This document shows positions 1 to 7,879 of a stretch of DNA of 55,126 bases, in pieces. The stretch comes from an uncultured Bacteroidota bacterium (GTDB lineage: Bacteria; Bacteroidota; Bacteroidia; Chitinophagales; Chitinophagaceae). The translations under genes were made by a program, and so were the position numbers. The stretch lies in contig CAINWZ010000010.1 of assembly GCA_903854725.1 (NCBI GenBank), positions 1 through 55,126 on the forward strand. The letters are read 5' to 3'. A model generated the notes under the pieces. The model was not told where the DNA came from. It ran no database searches and was given only the letters and a program-made list of their open reading frames with translations. Each line of letters starts with the position of its first letter. The first letter of the stretch is position 1.

Positions 1-131
1 AGTACTATCCAGCTAAGCGAATAATTGGTTTGTGTTTTTCCTGCTATTCGCCGACAAGTAATAAAACAATAAGCATGTAGAAGACCAATGGTAACATTGT
101 TTGGACAGGGGTTCGACTCCCCTCGACTCCA
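1..131 (+). ncRNA. ssrA: tmRNA (ssrA), 3' part, cut by the window edge
   Basis: This is the tRNA-like 3' end of transfer-messenger RNA, which rescues ribosomes stalled on broken mRNA. Seen: a T-arm with a GGGG/CCCC stem around TTCGACT (about 109-123), the AAGCATGTAGAA block at 71-82 that is typical just upstream of the tRNA-like domain, and a 3' acceptor strand CGACTCC followed by A at 131. The bases after A131 are CAA, so the terminal CCA is not fully encoded and must be added. The 5' acceptor strand, the tag-peptide reading frame and most pseudoknots lie left of the window. A terminator follows at once. Confidence is high because the T-arm and the block before it match the family in order and spacing. 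Confidence 0.88.
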
Positions 132-136
132 CAAAA

Positions 137-168
137 AAATCCCTCCCGAAATTCAGGAGGGATTTTTA
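137..168. terminator. Bidirectional terminator between ssrA and the aminopeptidase gene
   Basis: Stem ATCCCTCC (139-146) pairs with GGAGGGAT (156-163) around a 9-base loop. A-tract on the left and T-tract on the right extend the stem and serve both strands, so it can end tmRNA transcription (+) and the aminopeptidase transcript (-). Confidence 0.8.
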
Positions 169-193
169 TTTCAATAAAGCTATTAAACCGTAT

Positions 194-1594
194 TTATTTT
201 TTAAATATACTTTTCTCTTTTGCCATTTTTTCAATAGCACTAACTGTGCGGGGTGAACCTGCAGACAAATTTTTATTACCTGTTTCAGTAATTAAAATAT
301 CATCTTCAATTCTTACTCCAATACTCCACCATTTTTTATCGCAATTACTTCCAGGAGGAATATAAATACCTGGTTCCACCGTTAATACAACACCAGGTAA
401 TAATGTGCGAGGCCCCATATCATGTACATCTAATCCTAAATGATGAGAAGTGCTGTGCGGAAAATATTTCCTTGCTTCAGTATCATTAGCAGCAATACCT
501 AATTGAATTAGCCCTTCGTTCACTACTTTTCTTGCAGCAGCATCAGCAGCTCCAAATGGTGCGCCAGGAATACATGCTGCAATACCTGCATCTTGCGCTT
601 TTAATACTAACTCATAAATAATTTTTTGTGCATCCGTAAACTTTCCATTAGCAGGAACAGTTCTTGTAACGTCTGCGCTATAGCCATGATATTCTGCTGC
701 GCAATCACTTAATAACATATCGCCATCGTTCATCAATTTTGTATTGGTTTCATAATGTAATACACAGGCATTTTCTGCAGCACCATTAATGCTAGGGTAA
801 CCTGGATACTCAGAACCATTATATTTAAAATGATACTCCAATATGGCTTGTGCTTGGTATTCAGTCATACCAGGCTTAATGGCTCTCATAACGTCGTTAT
901 GTCCTTCAGCGCTTATAGCTGCTGCTTTAGTAATCAAGGTAATCTCTTCTGGTTGCTTGATACCTCTTAAGCTACTTAGTATCATTTGAGTACTTCTGCT
1001 AGCGATGGGTTTGTTTTGTGCAACAATAACACTGTCAACTATATTTGCCATATGCGTAAGCGGATCTTCTGCACGCTTGTATTTAGAAAAAATACCTTCG
1101 CCACGATAAGCGCTATAAATGGAATCTATAGTTGAAAAGTCAAAGGTTCCTGGTGTAAACTGATCGTTGGTAAATACGTTCTCCATTTTGTAACGTTCTT
1201 TCACCCCTTCAACACCTAATATTTTTCCAGTCCACAATTCTTTTTGAGGGTCTCTGTTTTTTACAAAAATAAATTCAGTACCGGTTTTATTTAAAATAGT
1301 TACCGGTTGTTTGAACAATAATAAAAGGGCATCAGATTCTTCAAGGCCTGTAAAGTAATAGAAGTTTTTGCTCTGTGCATATAAATAATCTACGTCGTTA
1401 TTTCTAACACGAACTTGAGAAGCAAAGAAAATACCTACACCATTTTGGGATAATTTTTCTTTGAAGGCTGCTCTGCGTCCTGCATGAAATTCGGGGGTTA
1501 AGTAATCATTGGGATACAAGGTTGTTTGTTGCGCCAATGAAAGTAAAGGGGCTACTATTATTAGTAACCATGAAATCAGTTTTTTTGTATTCAT
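194..1594 (-). CDS. Secreted Xaa-Pro aminopeptidase, M24B family
   Basis: Metallo-aminopeptidase that removes an N-terminal residue in front of proline. A hydrophobic signal peptide (residues 1-21, ending SLAQ) places it outside the cytoplasm, unlike the cytoplasmic PepP of E. coli. The N-terminal aminopeptidase-P domain covers about residues 30-190, the creatinase/methionine aminopeptidase fold about 215-450. All five expected metal ligands are readable: D297 and D308 (SDCAAEYHGYSADVTRT), H384 (in HSTSHHLGLDVHD), E407 (VEPGIY) and E430 (RIEDD). The length of 466 residues is normal for the family. It is a single gene, ended by the terminator shared with tmRNA. The role is probably breakdown of proline-rich peptides taken from the surroundings; that part is inference. 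Confidence 0.9.
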   Translation of the reverse strand: MNTKKLISWLLIIVAPLLSLAQQTTLYPNDYLTPEFHAGRRAAFKEKLSQNGVGIFFASQVRVRNNDVDYLYAQSKNFYYFTGLEESDALLLLFKQPVTILNKTGTEFIFVKNRDPQKELWTGKILGVEGVKERYKMENVFTNDQFTPGTFDFSTIDSIYSAYRGEGIFSKYKRAEDPLTHMANIVDSVIVAQNKPIASRSTQMILSSLRGIKQPEEITLITKAAAISAEGHNDVMRAIKPGMTEYQAQAILEYHFKYNGSEYPGYPSINGAAENACVLHYETNTKLMNDGDMLLSDCAAEYHGYSADVTRTVPANGKFTDAQKIIYELVLKAQDAGIAACIPGAPFGAADAAARKVVNEGLIQLGIAANDTEARKYFPHSTSHHLGLDVHDMGPRTLLPGVVLTVEPGIYIPPGSNCDKKWWSIGVRIEDDILITETGNKNLSAGSPRTVSAIEKMAKEKSIFKK

Positions 1595-1750
1595 TTCAAT
1601 TATTTTTTTTGCATCTTAAAGCTAATCTGTTTTTTTGATAATATGAAAAGAAAAGCATTAGCCACTTATCAAAATATTGACAAAAAGAGAGGTTTCTAAT
1701 CTATATTTTCTTACATTTAAATCTCATTTTTACACTTAATTTAATTCTAA

Positions 1751-2698
1751 ATGAAAAAGTATTGCTTATCCCTATTAATAATTGCTTCTATGGCTATTAT
1801 TTCGAATCAAAAATTATTTGCTGCGGCAGAAATCAAATTGGAGCCTATTGAAGGTAGATGGGACCTAACAGTGAATATGGGGGGGCGTATGGGAGCTTCT
1901 TGGTTGGAAGTAAGACATTCAGGTATCAAAACATTAACAGGTCATTTCGTATGGGAATCTGGCAGCGCACGACCTATCTCAGAAGTTTTTTTCAAAGAAG
2001 GCAAAGTGAATTTTCATATACCCACTCAATTTGACGTGAGTGATAAAGAAATGTATTTTGAAGCAACTCTTAAAGATGATAAGTTGGAAGGAACCATCAT
2101 TAGCCCATTAGGCAAAACTTTCACTTTTACAGGAGTTCGAGCCCCTCGTTTAATTTCCACTAAAAAACCAATATGGGGAACTCCAATCCACTTATTCAAT
2201 GGTAAAAATTTAGAGGGATGGGAAGCATTGGGTAAAACCAATCAATGGATGGTGGAGAATGGCGTATTGAAAAGTCCTCGTTCTGGTTCCAATATCAGAA
2301 CTACAAAAACATTTAATGATTTCAAATTGCATATTGAATTTCGTTATCCTAAAGAAAGCAATAGTGGTGTTTATTTAAGAGGCAGGTATGAAGTGCAAGT
2401 GGAAGATAGCAAAGGTAAAGAGCCCCTTAATATTTATTTAGGAGGCATTTATGGATTTATAGATCCTTTATTTAACATGGCGAAAGATGCGGGAGAATGG
2501 CAATCATATGACATTACATTAGTGGGAAGACTGGTTACGGTAGTATTAAATGGTACGACAGTAATTTATAATCAACAAATACCAGGTGTTACAGGAGGTG
2601 CGATGGATAGTAACGAAGGAGAGCCAGGTCCAATTATGATGCAAGGAGATCATGGCCCTATTGAATATAGAAACATTATTATTACTCCAGCAAAATAA
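1751..2698 (+). CDS. Secreted DUF1080 (3-keto-disaccharide hydrolase family) protein
   Basis: A 315-residue exported protein. A signal peptide covers about residues 1-25. Residues about 30-130 form a separate beta-rich segment unlike the DUF1080 core (starts IEGRWDLTVNMGG). Residues about 142-315 carry the DUF1080 fold: the LFNGKNLEGW opening, WMVENGVL, then NSGVYLRGRYEVQVEDS and a final EYRNI strand. In the family these lectin-like beta-sandwich proteins cleave 3-keto-glycosides made by a partner oxidoreductase, or bind sugars. No such partner is next to this gene; a second DUF1080 gene with a Gfo/Idh partner lies at 31194-34012. The gene stands alone, followed by a strong terminator. Domain call is firm, enzymatic function is inferred. 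Confidence 0.8.
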   Translation: MKKYCLSLLIIASMAIISNQKLFAAAEIKLEPIEGRWDLTVNMGGRMGASWLEVRHSGIKTLTGHFVWESGSARPISEVFFKEGKVNFHIPTQFDVSDKEMYFEATLKDDKLEGTIISPLGKTFTFTGVRAPRLISTKKPIWGTPIHLFNGKNLEGWEALGKTNQWMVENGVLKSPRSGSNIRTTKTFNDFKLHIEFRYPKESNSGVYLRGRYEVQVEDSKGKEPLNIYLGGIYGFIDPLFNMAKDAGEWQSYDITLVGRLVTVVLNGTTVIYNQQIPGVTGGAMDSNEGEPGPIMMQGDHGPIEYRNIIITPAK

Positions 2699-2744
2699 CT
2701 TCTGGTAGTTTTCTGCTTCGAATGCTATTCAACATAAAATTAGT

Positions 2745-2774
2745 AAGACCGCTTTTATAGCGGTCTTTTTATTT
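2745..2774 (+). terminator. Intrinsic terminator after the DUF1080 gene
   Basis: Perfect 9-bp stem AAGACCGCT (2745-2753) and AGCGGTCTT (2759-2767) with loop TTTAT, followed by a T-rich run. Confidence 0.9.
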
Positions 2775-2878
2775 ATAAAAAAGTAAACCTATTCAAAATC
2801 AATTGAGCTGTTGATATATATCATGTTTTTTGCTTTAGTAAGGCCTTTATTTTACAATCGATAAATCGCATCAACTAC

Positions 2879-4162
2879 ATGATACATCCTTATAATTATA
2901 CAACAGCGCAAGCGGCTTTGGGATTAATAAAAAGTGGACAGCGTGTATTTGTGCATGGAAGTGCTTGCACACCTTTATTTTTATTAAGAGAATTGACCAA
3001 GCATAAAAATAGATTAGAAGGAGTAGAGTTAATTTCAATTACTTTACAAGGAGATGTAGAAATTGCAAAAAAAGGATATGAAAAATCTTTTCATATTAAT
3101 TCGCTATTTGTTTCTGAACCAGTAAGGGAAGCGGTTAAAGAGGGACGTGCCGATTTTATTCCTGCATTTTTAAGTGATATTCCTGACATGATGAGATCGG
3201 TTTTGCCAGTAGATGTGGCCTTGGTGCAAGTATCACCTCCAGATATTCATGGGTATTGCACTTTAGGAACTTCTGTCGATGTTGCACGTACTGCAGTTAA
3301 TTGTGCTCCCATCATTATTGCACAAGTAAATCCTAAAATGCCTAGAACACATGGGGATGGAATGATACATACAGATCGTTTTGCTGCAATGGTTTTTCAT
3401 GATGAAGCATTACCAGAAGTTAATTATGGCGCTATGATTACTCCTGAAGAATTAAAAATAGGGGAGCATGTAGCTTCTTTAATTGATGATGGCAGTACCT
3501 TGCAAGTGGGCATTGGGGCAATCCCTGATGCAGTGTTGAAATCTTTATTTAGCCACCAAAATTTAGGAATGCACACTGAAATGTTTAGTGATGGTGTAAT
3601 TGATTTGTTTGAAAAAGACATTATAAATAATTCAAAGAAAAAAATTCACCCTAATAAATTAGTTACCTCTTTTGCATTAGGCACAAAAAAATTATACGAT
3701 TACATTGACGATAATCCAGCTTTTGCTTTTTTAGATATTGATTATGTGAATGATCCTCATGTGATAAGACGTAATCCAAAAGTAATTGCTATAAATAGTG
3801 CAGTTGAAGTAGATTTAACTGGACAAATTTGCGCAGACAGTATTGGTATGTATCAATACAGTGGCATTGGAGGACAAATGGATTTTATGCGCGGCGCGGC
3901 GTTGAGTGAAGGAGGTAAGCCCATTATTGCTTTAAACAGTAGAACTCAAAAAGGGAAATCTAAAATAGTTCCTTATTTACAACAAGGAGCAGGGGTAGTG
4001 ACTACAAGAGGTCATGTGCATTATGTGGTTACTGAATACGGCGTTGCTTATTTATATGGCAAAAACCTTCGCCAAAGAGCGAAGCTCTTGATTGATATTG
4101 CCCACCCCGACGATCGTGAAAAGTTGACCAAAGAAAGTTTCGAACGGTTCAAAGTATTTTAG
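2879..4162 (+). CDS. Acetyl-CoA hydrolase/transferase family CoA-transferase
   Basis: Family I-type CoA-transferase of the acetyl-CoA hydrolase / 4-hydroxybutyrate CoA-transferase group; it moves CoA between acyl-CoA and a free acid such as acetate, succinate or butyrate through a glutamyl-CoA thioester. The catalytic glutamate is E234 in HTEMFSDG, and the CoA-binding loop SGIGGQMDF lies at 328-336. Two Rossmann-like halves are visible (about 1-190 and 195-427), and 427 residues is the usual length. No other fermentation or CoA-transfer gene is nearby, so the substrate cannot be named; acetate:succinyl-CoA transfer is a reasonable guess in an aerobic Bacteroidota cell. The first ATG, at 2879, was used; the protein starts directly at the conserved N-terminus. 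Confidence 0.85.
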   Translation: MIHPYNYTTAQAALGLIKSGQRVFVHGSACTPLFLLRELTKHKNRLEGVELISITLQGDVEIAKKGYEKSFHINSLFVSEPVREAVKEGRADFIPAFLSDIPDMMRSVLPVDVALVQVSPPDIHGYCTLGTSVDVARTAVNCAPIIIAQVNPKMPRTHGDGMIHTDRFAAMVFHDEALPEVNYGAMITPEELKIGEHVASLIDDGSTLQVGIGAIPDAVLKSLFSHQNLGMHTEMFSDGVIDLFEKDIINNSKKKIHPNKLVTSFALGTKKLYDYIDDNPAFAFLDIDYVNDPHVIRRNPKVIAINSAVEVDLTGQICADSIGMYQYSGIGGQMDFMRGAALSEGGKPIIALNSRTQKGKSKIVPYLQQGAGVVTTRGHVHYVVTEYGVAYLYGKNLRQRAKLLIDIAHPDDREKLTKESFERFKVF

Positions 4163-4177
4163 CTTTTAGTATTGTCA

Positions 4178-4197
4178 TTTTTTATAAAATATAAAAA
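4178..4197. repeat. AT-only inverted repeat, copy 1
   Basis: A 20-base hairpin-forming sequence of six T, ATAAAATAT and five A lies between two convergent genes (ends 4162 and 4224). The same 20 bases recur at 18555-18574, also just after a stop codon. It may act as a weak terminator on both strands. Confidence 0.5.
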
Positions 4198-4223
4198 CTA
4201 CAATCCTTTCACTCTATAATTTT

Positions 4224-4946
4224 TTAACGCTCAAATACGACTTCTTCATAGGGCACTCTAAAGCGAGGACCCCATATGCCTTGTTCGGTTCCTTTTCCAA
4301 CGCCAATAATCATATTAATTTCTGCACCTGCAGGTAGTTGCAATACTTTCTTAACCCTAATTTGATCAAATCCTTCCATCGGGCAGGATTCAAAACCTTC
4401 TGCAGCAATGGACAACATGAAAGTTTGTGCCGCTAATGCACAAGATTTATGAACTGTAATTCTTTGATCCGCTTTTCCGCCGAAACGCATAAATGGTTTT
4501 GAAATTCCCATAAAAAAACTAATGCATCTTCTTATAAAGGCAAAAACGCCAAAAATATCAGATCGGTAGGCTAAGGGCATAAGCTTACCATAGTAATCCA
4601 AGCCTCTTTTTTCTAATTTAGAAGGTTCTCCATTGATGCCCGCTTTTAATCTGTCATAATTCCATTTAGCGCGTTTTTGCCATAAATCTTTTCTAGTAAC
4701 AAAAACCACAATTTGTTTAGCTGTTTTAGCGGCCGATTGTCCAAGGCATAAAGCTTCATATTTTTTCTTTTCTTCGTCTGATTTAATCCAATAAAATTCC
4801 CAAAGTTGCATATTACTGCTATTAGGAGATAGGATAGCGCGCTCTATACTCTTTTTAATGACATCGTCAGGCACTTCCACTAGGGGGTCAAATTTTCTAT
4901 TAGATCTTCTTCTGTTAATTATTTCTTGAAATTGGCTTGAATACAT
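4224..4946 (-). CDS. Nitroreductase family protein
   Basis: FMN-dependent NAD(P)H oxidoreductase of the nitroreductase superfamily. The phosphate/FMN-contact motif RRRSNRKFD is at residues 12-20, followed by the substrate/flavin segment SPNSSNMQLWEFYW (about 41-54) and the C-terminal IIGVGKGTE block (about 212-220). The middle (about 110-160) is longer than in the smallest family members and contains a hydrophobic stretch (DIFGVFAFIRRCISFFMG) that may cap the active site or touch the membrane. At 240 residues it is slightly larger than NfsB-type enzymes. The physiological substrate is unknown. It is a single gene, convergent with the CoA-transferase. Confidence 0.85.
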   Translation of the reverse strand: MYSSQFQEIINRRRSNRKFDPLVEVPDDVIKKSIERAILSPNSSNMQLWEFYWIKSDEEKKKYEALCLGQSAAKTAKQIVVFVTRKDLWQKRAKWNYDRLKAGINGEPSKLEKRGLDYYGKLMPLAYRSDIFGVFAFIRRCISFFMGISKPFMRFGGKADQRITVHKSCALAAQTFMLSIAAEGFESCPMEGFDQIRVKKVLQLPAGAEINMIIGVGKGTEQGIWGPRFRVPYEEVVFER

Positions 4947-5056
4947 ATTATCTTAATTAATTTATTTAAATTAGTACTGCGAATGTGTTTATTGAATAAC
5001 AAATTATTTTGAATTCAGTTGAAACAGATTGCAAATAAACCAAACTTTTTCATCAT

Positions 5057-6205
5057 ATGCTAAAAAAAATAATCATTGGCCTTGTCTTAATCGTAATTGT
5101 ATTAGGCGGCCTATCATTTACGCCACAATTGTCACATTTAAGAAATTTTGCATTGTGGGGTAAGCATACTATTTATGATTATAAAACCCACCCAACTCGT
5201 TTAGTGGCAAGTGGAGGGTCACCTCAATATTGGCCTTTAGATTCCAATTATAATAAAGGGGTTATTCCTGATTCTTTAATGACCATTATAGACTCTAATA
5301 ATACGCACGCGTTTTTAGTGATTCAAAATGGAAAATTAATTTATGAAAAATATTGGGATGGCTATGATGCAAAAACTATTAGTGGATCCTTTTCTGCTGC
5401 TAAAAGTATTATATCTTTATTAATTGGGATTGCACTTGATGAAGGGAAAATAAAATCACTGGATGAACCAGTAGGCAATTATGTGCCACACTTTAAAACA
5501 AGCGGCTTAGAAAAAGTACGCATTAAAGATTTGCTTACCATGAGTTCCGGCACTAATTACAAAGAATTTGATGCTGGCTATTTTAGTTTAAATGCAACTG
5601 CCTATTATGGAGATGATGAACAGTTATTAATTGATAAATTAAAATACCAAGAGCCTTCAGGAACTACTTGGCAATATCGCAGTGCAGATACACAGGTGTT
5701 AGGATTTGTGGTAGAAAAAGCATTTGGAGATAATATTTCCCATTTAGTAAGTGAGCGTTTCCTAAAACCAATGGGTGCAGAAGCAGATGCACTATGGCTT
5801 TTAGATGGGGATAAAAAACATGAAAAAGCATTTTGTTGTTTTAATGGTGTTGCCAGAGACTATGCAAGGTTTGGGCAACTGGTATTGAATAATGGGAAGT
5901 GGGGCAATAAACAAATTGTTTCTGAAAATTATGTGCAAGCAGCAACTACGCCTGCTACCTACTTAAAAGACACTTATGAAAATAATAACCCTGTAGATTT
6001 TTATGGCTATCAATATTGGATTTTTAATCATAAAGGATTTAAAGTAGCTGCGCAAAACGGTTTGTTCGGGCAATATGTATATGTAATTAAAGATAAAAAT
6101 GCAGTAGTGGTTCGCTTAGGGGAATCAAAAGTGATTAAGCCTATACATCATTCACAGCCAGAAAATTTTAGCTATGTAGATGCTGCCTTATCTGTGTTGA
6201 AGTAA
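5057..6205 (+). CDS. Membrane-anchored serine hydrolase, beta-lactamase/class C fold
   Basis: Penicillin-binding-protein-like serine hydrolase. An N-terminal hydrophobic segment (residues about 4-20) without a clear cleavage site suggests a signal anchor, with the enzyme in the periplasm. The nucleophile motif SxxK is S113-A-A-K116 in SGSFSAAKS; the second motif is Y207-R-S209 in WQYRSADTQ. The sequence around LLTMSSGTNYKE (about 159-170) and the late FYGYQYWI and QNGLFGQYVYV blocks resemble 6-aminohexanoate-dimer hydrolase and esterase members (family EstB) more than true AmpC beta-lactamases. The third motif is not KTG but probably the N-G-L-F-G stretch near 335. Substrate unknown; beta-lactam resistance is unlikely from these features. 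Confidence 0.83.
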   Translation: MLKKIIIGLVLIVIVLGGLSFTPQLSHLRNFALWGKHTIYDYKTHPTRLVASGGSPQYWPLDSNYNKGVIPDSLMTIIDSNNTHAFLVIQNGKLIYEKYWDGYDAKTISGSFSAAKSIISLLIGIALDEGKIKSLDEPVGNYVPHFKTSGLEKVRIKDLLTMSSGTNYKEFDAGYFSLNATAYYGDDEQLLIDKLKYQEPSGTTWQYRSADTQVLGFVVEKAFGDNISHLVSERFLKPMGAEADALWLLDGDKKHEKAFCCFNGVARDYARFGQLVLNNGKWGNKQIVSENYVQAATTPATYLKDTYENNNPVDFYGYQYWIFNHKGFKVAAQNGLFGQYVYVIKDKNAVVVRLGESKVIKPIHHSQPENFSYVDAALSVLK

Positions 6206-6240
6206 ACGTTAGCTAAGAAGTAATTTTCAAATTACTGCAT

Positions 6241-6280
6241 AAAAAAGCCCCATTCTAAAGTAGAACAGGGCTTTTTTTAT
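6241..6280. terminator. Bidirectional terminator between serine hydrolase and mini-protein genes
   Basis: AAAAAAGCCC (6241-6250) pairs with GGGCTTTTTT (6268-6277); four more base pairs close the loop after a two-base mismatch. It lies between the convergent genes ending at 6205 (+) and 6300 (-). Confidence 0.82.
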
Positions 6281-6299
6281 AGGGAAGTTTTTTATCAAT

Positions 6300-6452
6300 T
6301 TATAGTAAATCCATTCCTTTTGCAAAGTATGTCAATGTGCCAGGAAGTGCTAGCCAGAAAAATTCTCTATGCAACGCAAATAGCGTAATTAAAATAACAG
6401 TCCAAGTAAAACAAAGTGCCCAGTATTTTTTTGTGTTTTTTTGCGCTTCCAT
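6300..6452 (-). CDS. Small hydrophobic membrane protein (50 residues), hypothetical
   Basis: A short open frame fills a gap that would otherwise be over 300 bases without a gene. It starts with ATG at 6452 and ends with TAA at 6300. The product begins MEAQKNTKKYWALCFTW, has one convincing membrane span (about residues 11-27, WALCFTWTVILITLFAL), then a second more weakly hydrophobic stretch (about 31-43) and ends KGMDLL. The start of the protein is charged (three lysines), as expected for an inner-membrane mini-protein with its N-terminus inside. A terminator lies directly downstream. I do not recognise the family. Support is the composition, the position between a terminator and the next gene, and the absence of a competing frame; homologs would settle it. 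Confidence 0.55.
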   Translation of the reverse strand: MEAQKNTKKYWALCFTWTVILITLFALHREFFWLALPGTLTYFAKGMDLL

Positions 6453-6510
6453 TGTATAATTTATAATTTTAAGGTGTGCCTTTCGGTAGGCAAATATACT
6501 ATTTTATCTT

Positions 6511-6933
6511 TTATTTTTCTTTTTGGGGATAAGAATATTGAAGATCTACTTTCCAGCCCTTTGGGGTTGCTATCACACTCATTTTCATTGGAATTTTGTC
6601 AAAAGAGTTTTGATAGTCTATTATACTATGGGTCGCGTCAATACTGCTTACTTCGTTAATTTGGATAGAAGCTTGTCTTAATTGCTGTCTTCCTTCTTTG
6701 TCTAATAAATAATAATGTGCCGATAGGGTATCAAAAATGGCTTCATTTTGGGGGCTTTCTACTAAATAATTTTTAGCTTTTTTAAAATCGCCTTGCATGC
6801 AGTTCTCTATAAAATATCTTCCTCCATCTAGGGCATTGTCTGCCAAGTCAACATTGGGCTGACTGTTACAAGCGGCTAATAAACCCATACAGACTAGCGC
6901 AATGAAAAAGGGGGCTTTTATTGTTTTAATCAT
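6511..6933 (-). CDS. Lipoprotein with DUF4878-like (cystatin/NTF2-like) domain
   Basis: A 140-residue exported lipoprotein. The signal peptide MIKTIKAPFFIALVCMGLL ends at a lipobox LLAAC, so the mature protein starts with a lipidated Cys (residue 22). Residues about 35-140 read like the DUF4878 fold: GRYFIENCMQGDFKKAKNYL, then IINEVSS-type strands and a final PKGWKVDLQYSYP strand. The frame is open to an ATG at 6966, but that start would put 11 extra residues in front of a perfect lipobox signal and would overlap the pyrF promoter region, so the ATG at 6933 is preferred. Function unknown; DUF4878 proteins are usually envelope lipoproteins of Bacteroidota and Firmicutes. Divergent from pyrF. 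Confidence 0.75.
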   Translation of the reverse strand: MIKTIKAPFFIALVCMGLLAACNSQPNVDLADNALDGGRYFIENCMQGDFKKAKNYLVESPQNEAIFDTLSAHYYLLDKEGRQQLRQASIQINEVSSIDATHSIIDYQNSFDKIPMKMSVIATPKGWKVDLQYSYPQKEK

Positions 6934-6952
6934 ACCCAAAGTTAATCCATAA

Positions 6953-6983
6953 TTGGCATCTTGCATGCTTTTGGCTAAATTTG
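6953..6983 (+). promoter_or_regulatory. Bacteroidota-type promoter of pyrF
   Basis: TTG at 6953-6955, a 20-base spacer and a perfect TAAATTTG (TAnnTTTG) at 6976-6983. The start of transcription would be near 6988, giving a leader of about 15 bases before the pyrF ATG at 7004, with no Shine-Dalgarno sequence. Confidence 0.65.
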
Positions 6984-7003
6984 CAATAGCTTAATAATAC
7001 AGC

Positions 7004-7810
7004 ATGACAAAAACGAATCTGGTGGGTGAAATTGTAAAGAAACAATCTTATTTATGTGTAGGATTAGATTCAGATTGCGATAAATTACCCAAGGGGTTTT
7101 CAAAGGATGCTAAAGGGGTAATCGATTTTAACAAAGCCATTATTGATGCGACTGCTGCACATTGTGTAAGTTATAAAATCAACACTGCTTTTTATGAGTC
7201 TATGGGTGTGAAAGGCTGGCAAGCTTTAGAAGAAACTTTAGCGCATATTCCTAGCAGTCATTTCACCATTGCTGATGCGAAAAGAGGGGATATAGGAAAT
7301 ACATCTGCACATTATGCTAAAACATTTTTTGAAATTTTACCCTTTGATGCAATTACGGTAGCGCCTTATATGGGAAAAGATAGTATCGATCCATTTTTAG
7401 CCTATACTAATAAGTGTACTATTGTTCTTGGTTTAACTTCCAATGAAGGGAGTCAAAACTTTGAGCAACAAAAATTAGCCTCCGGACAATATTTATATGA
7501 ATCCGTTTTAGAGCAAGTTGCTACTTGGGGATCGGCAGATCAAGTGATGTTTGTAGTAGGCGCCACTAAGGCAAAAGAATTTGAAAGTATCCGAAAAATA
7601 ATTCCTGCACATTTTATTTTGGTACCTGGCGTAGGTGCACAAGGTGGTAGTTTGGAAGAAGTGACTAAGTATGGGAAGAATAAAGAAGTGGGCTTATTAG
7701 TAAATGCAAGCAGAGCTATCATTTTCGCAAGTAGTGAAAATGATTTTGCTGAAAAAGCGGCCATCGCTGCTCAGCAGTATGCCGCTGAAATGAAAAGCTT
7801 ACTTAAATAA
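7004..7810 (+). CDS. pyrF: Orotidine 5'-phosphate decarboxylase
   Basis: Catalyses OMP to UMP, the last step of de novo pyrimidine synthesis, in the cytoplasm. The active-site motif DAKRGDI is at residues 91-97, with K93 as the proton-donating lysine and D91/D96 beside it. The 268-residue length and the sequence LCVGLDSDCDKLP near the start place it in the longer PyrF subfamily (type 2) rather than the short E. coli type of about 240 residues. The phosphate-binding end is in VPGVGAQGGSLEE (about 208-220) and LLVNASRAIIFA (about 229-240). No other pyr gene is near. A good promoter directly upstream suggests it is transcribed on its own. Confidence 0.93.
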   Translation: MTKTNLVGEIVKKQSYLCVGLDSDCDKLPKGFSKDAKGVIDFNKAIIDATAAHCVSYKINTAFYESMGVKGWQALEETLAHIPSSHFTIADAKRGDIGNTSAHYAKTFFEILPFDAITVAPYMGKDSIDPFLAYTNKCTIVLGLTSNEGSQNFEQQKLASGQYLYESVLEQVATWGSADQVMFVVGATKAKEFESIRKIIPAHFILVPGVGAQGGSLEEVTKYGKNKEVGLLVNASRAIIFASSENDFAEKAAIAAQQYAAEMKSLLK

Positions 7811-7839
7811 TTTTACAACAATTTTACTACCGTTTGAGT

Positions 7840-7847
7840 TATCTTTG
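7840..7847 (+). promoter_or_regulatory. Promoter -7 element before the glutaryl-CoA dehydrogenase gene
   Basis: Perfect TATCTTTG (TAnnTTTG) 32 bases before the ATG at 7880. No good TTG is found at the expected -33 distance, so confidence is moderate. Confidence 0.42.
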
Positions 7848-7879
7848 AGGCGGTTTGTTTTTTCACTAAAATTAAATTT

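Noticed and set aside
5057-6205. Call as a true AmpC beta-lactamase
   Set aside because: Has SxxK and Y-x-S but no KTG motif, and the blocks around the active site resemble esterase or 6-aminohexanoate-dimer hydrolase members.
6441-6659. 72-codon + strand frame opposite the mini-protein and lipoprotein genes
   Set aside because: No family features; overlaps two better-supported genes on the other strand.
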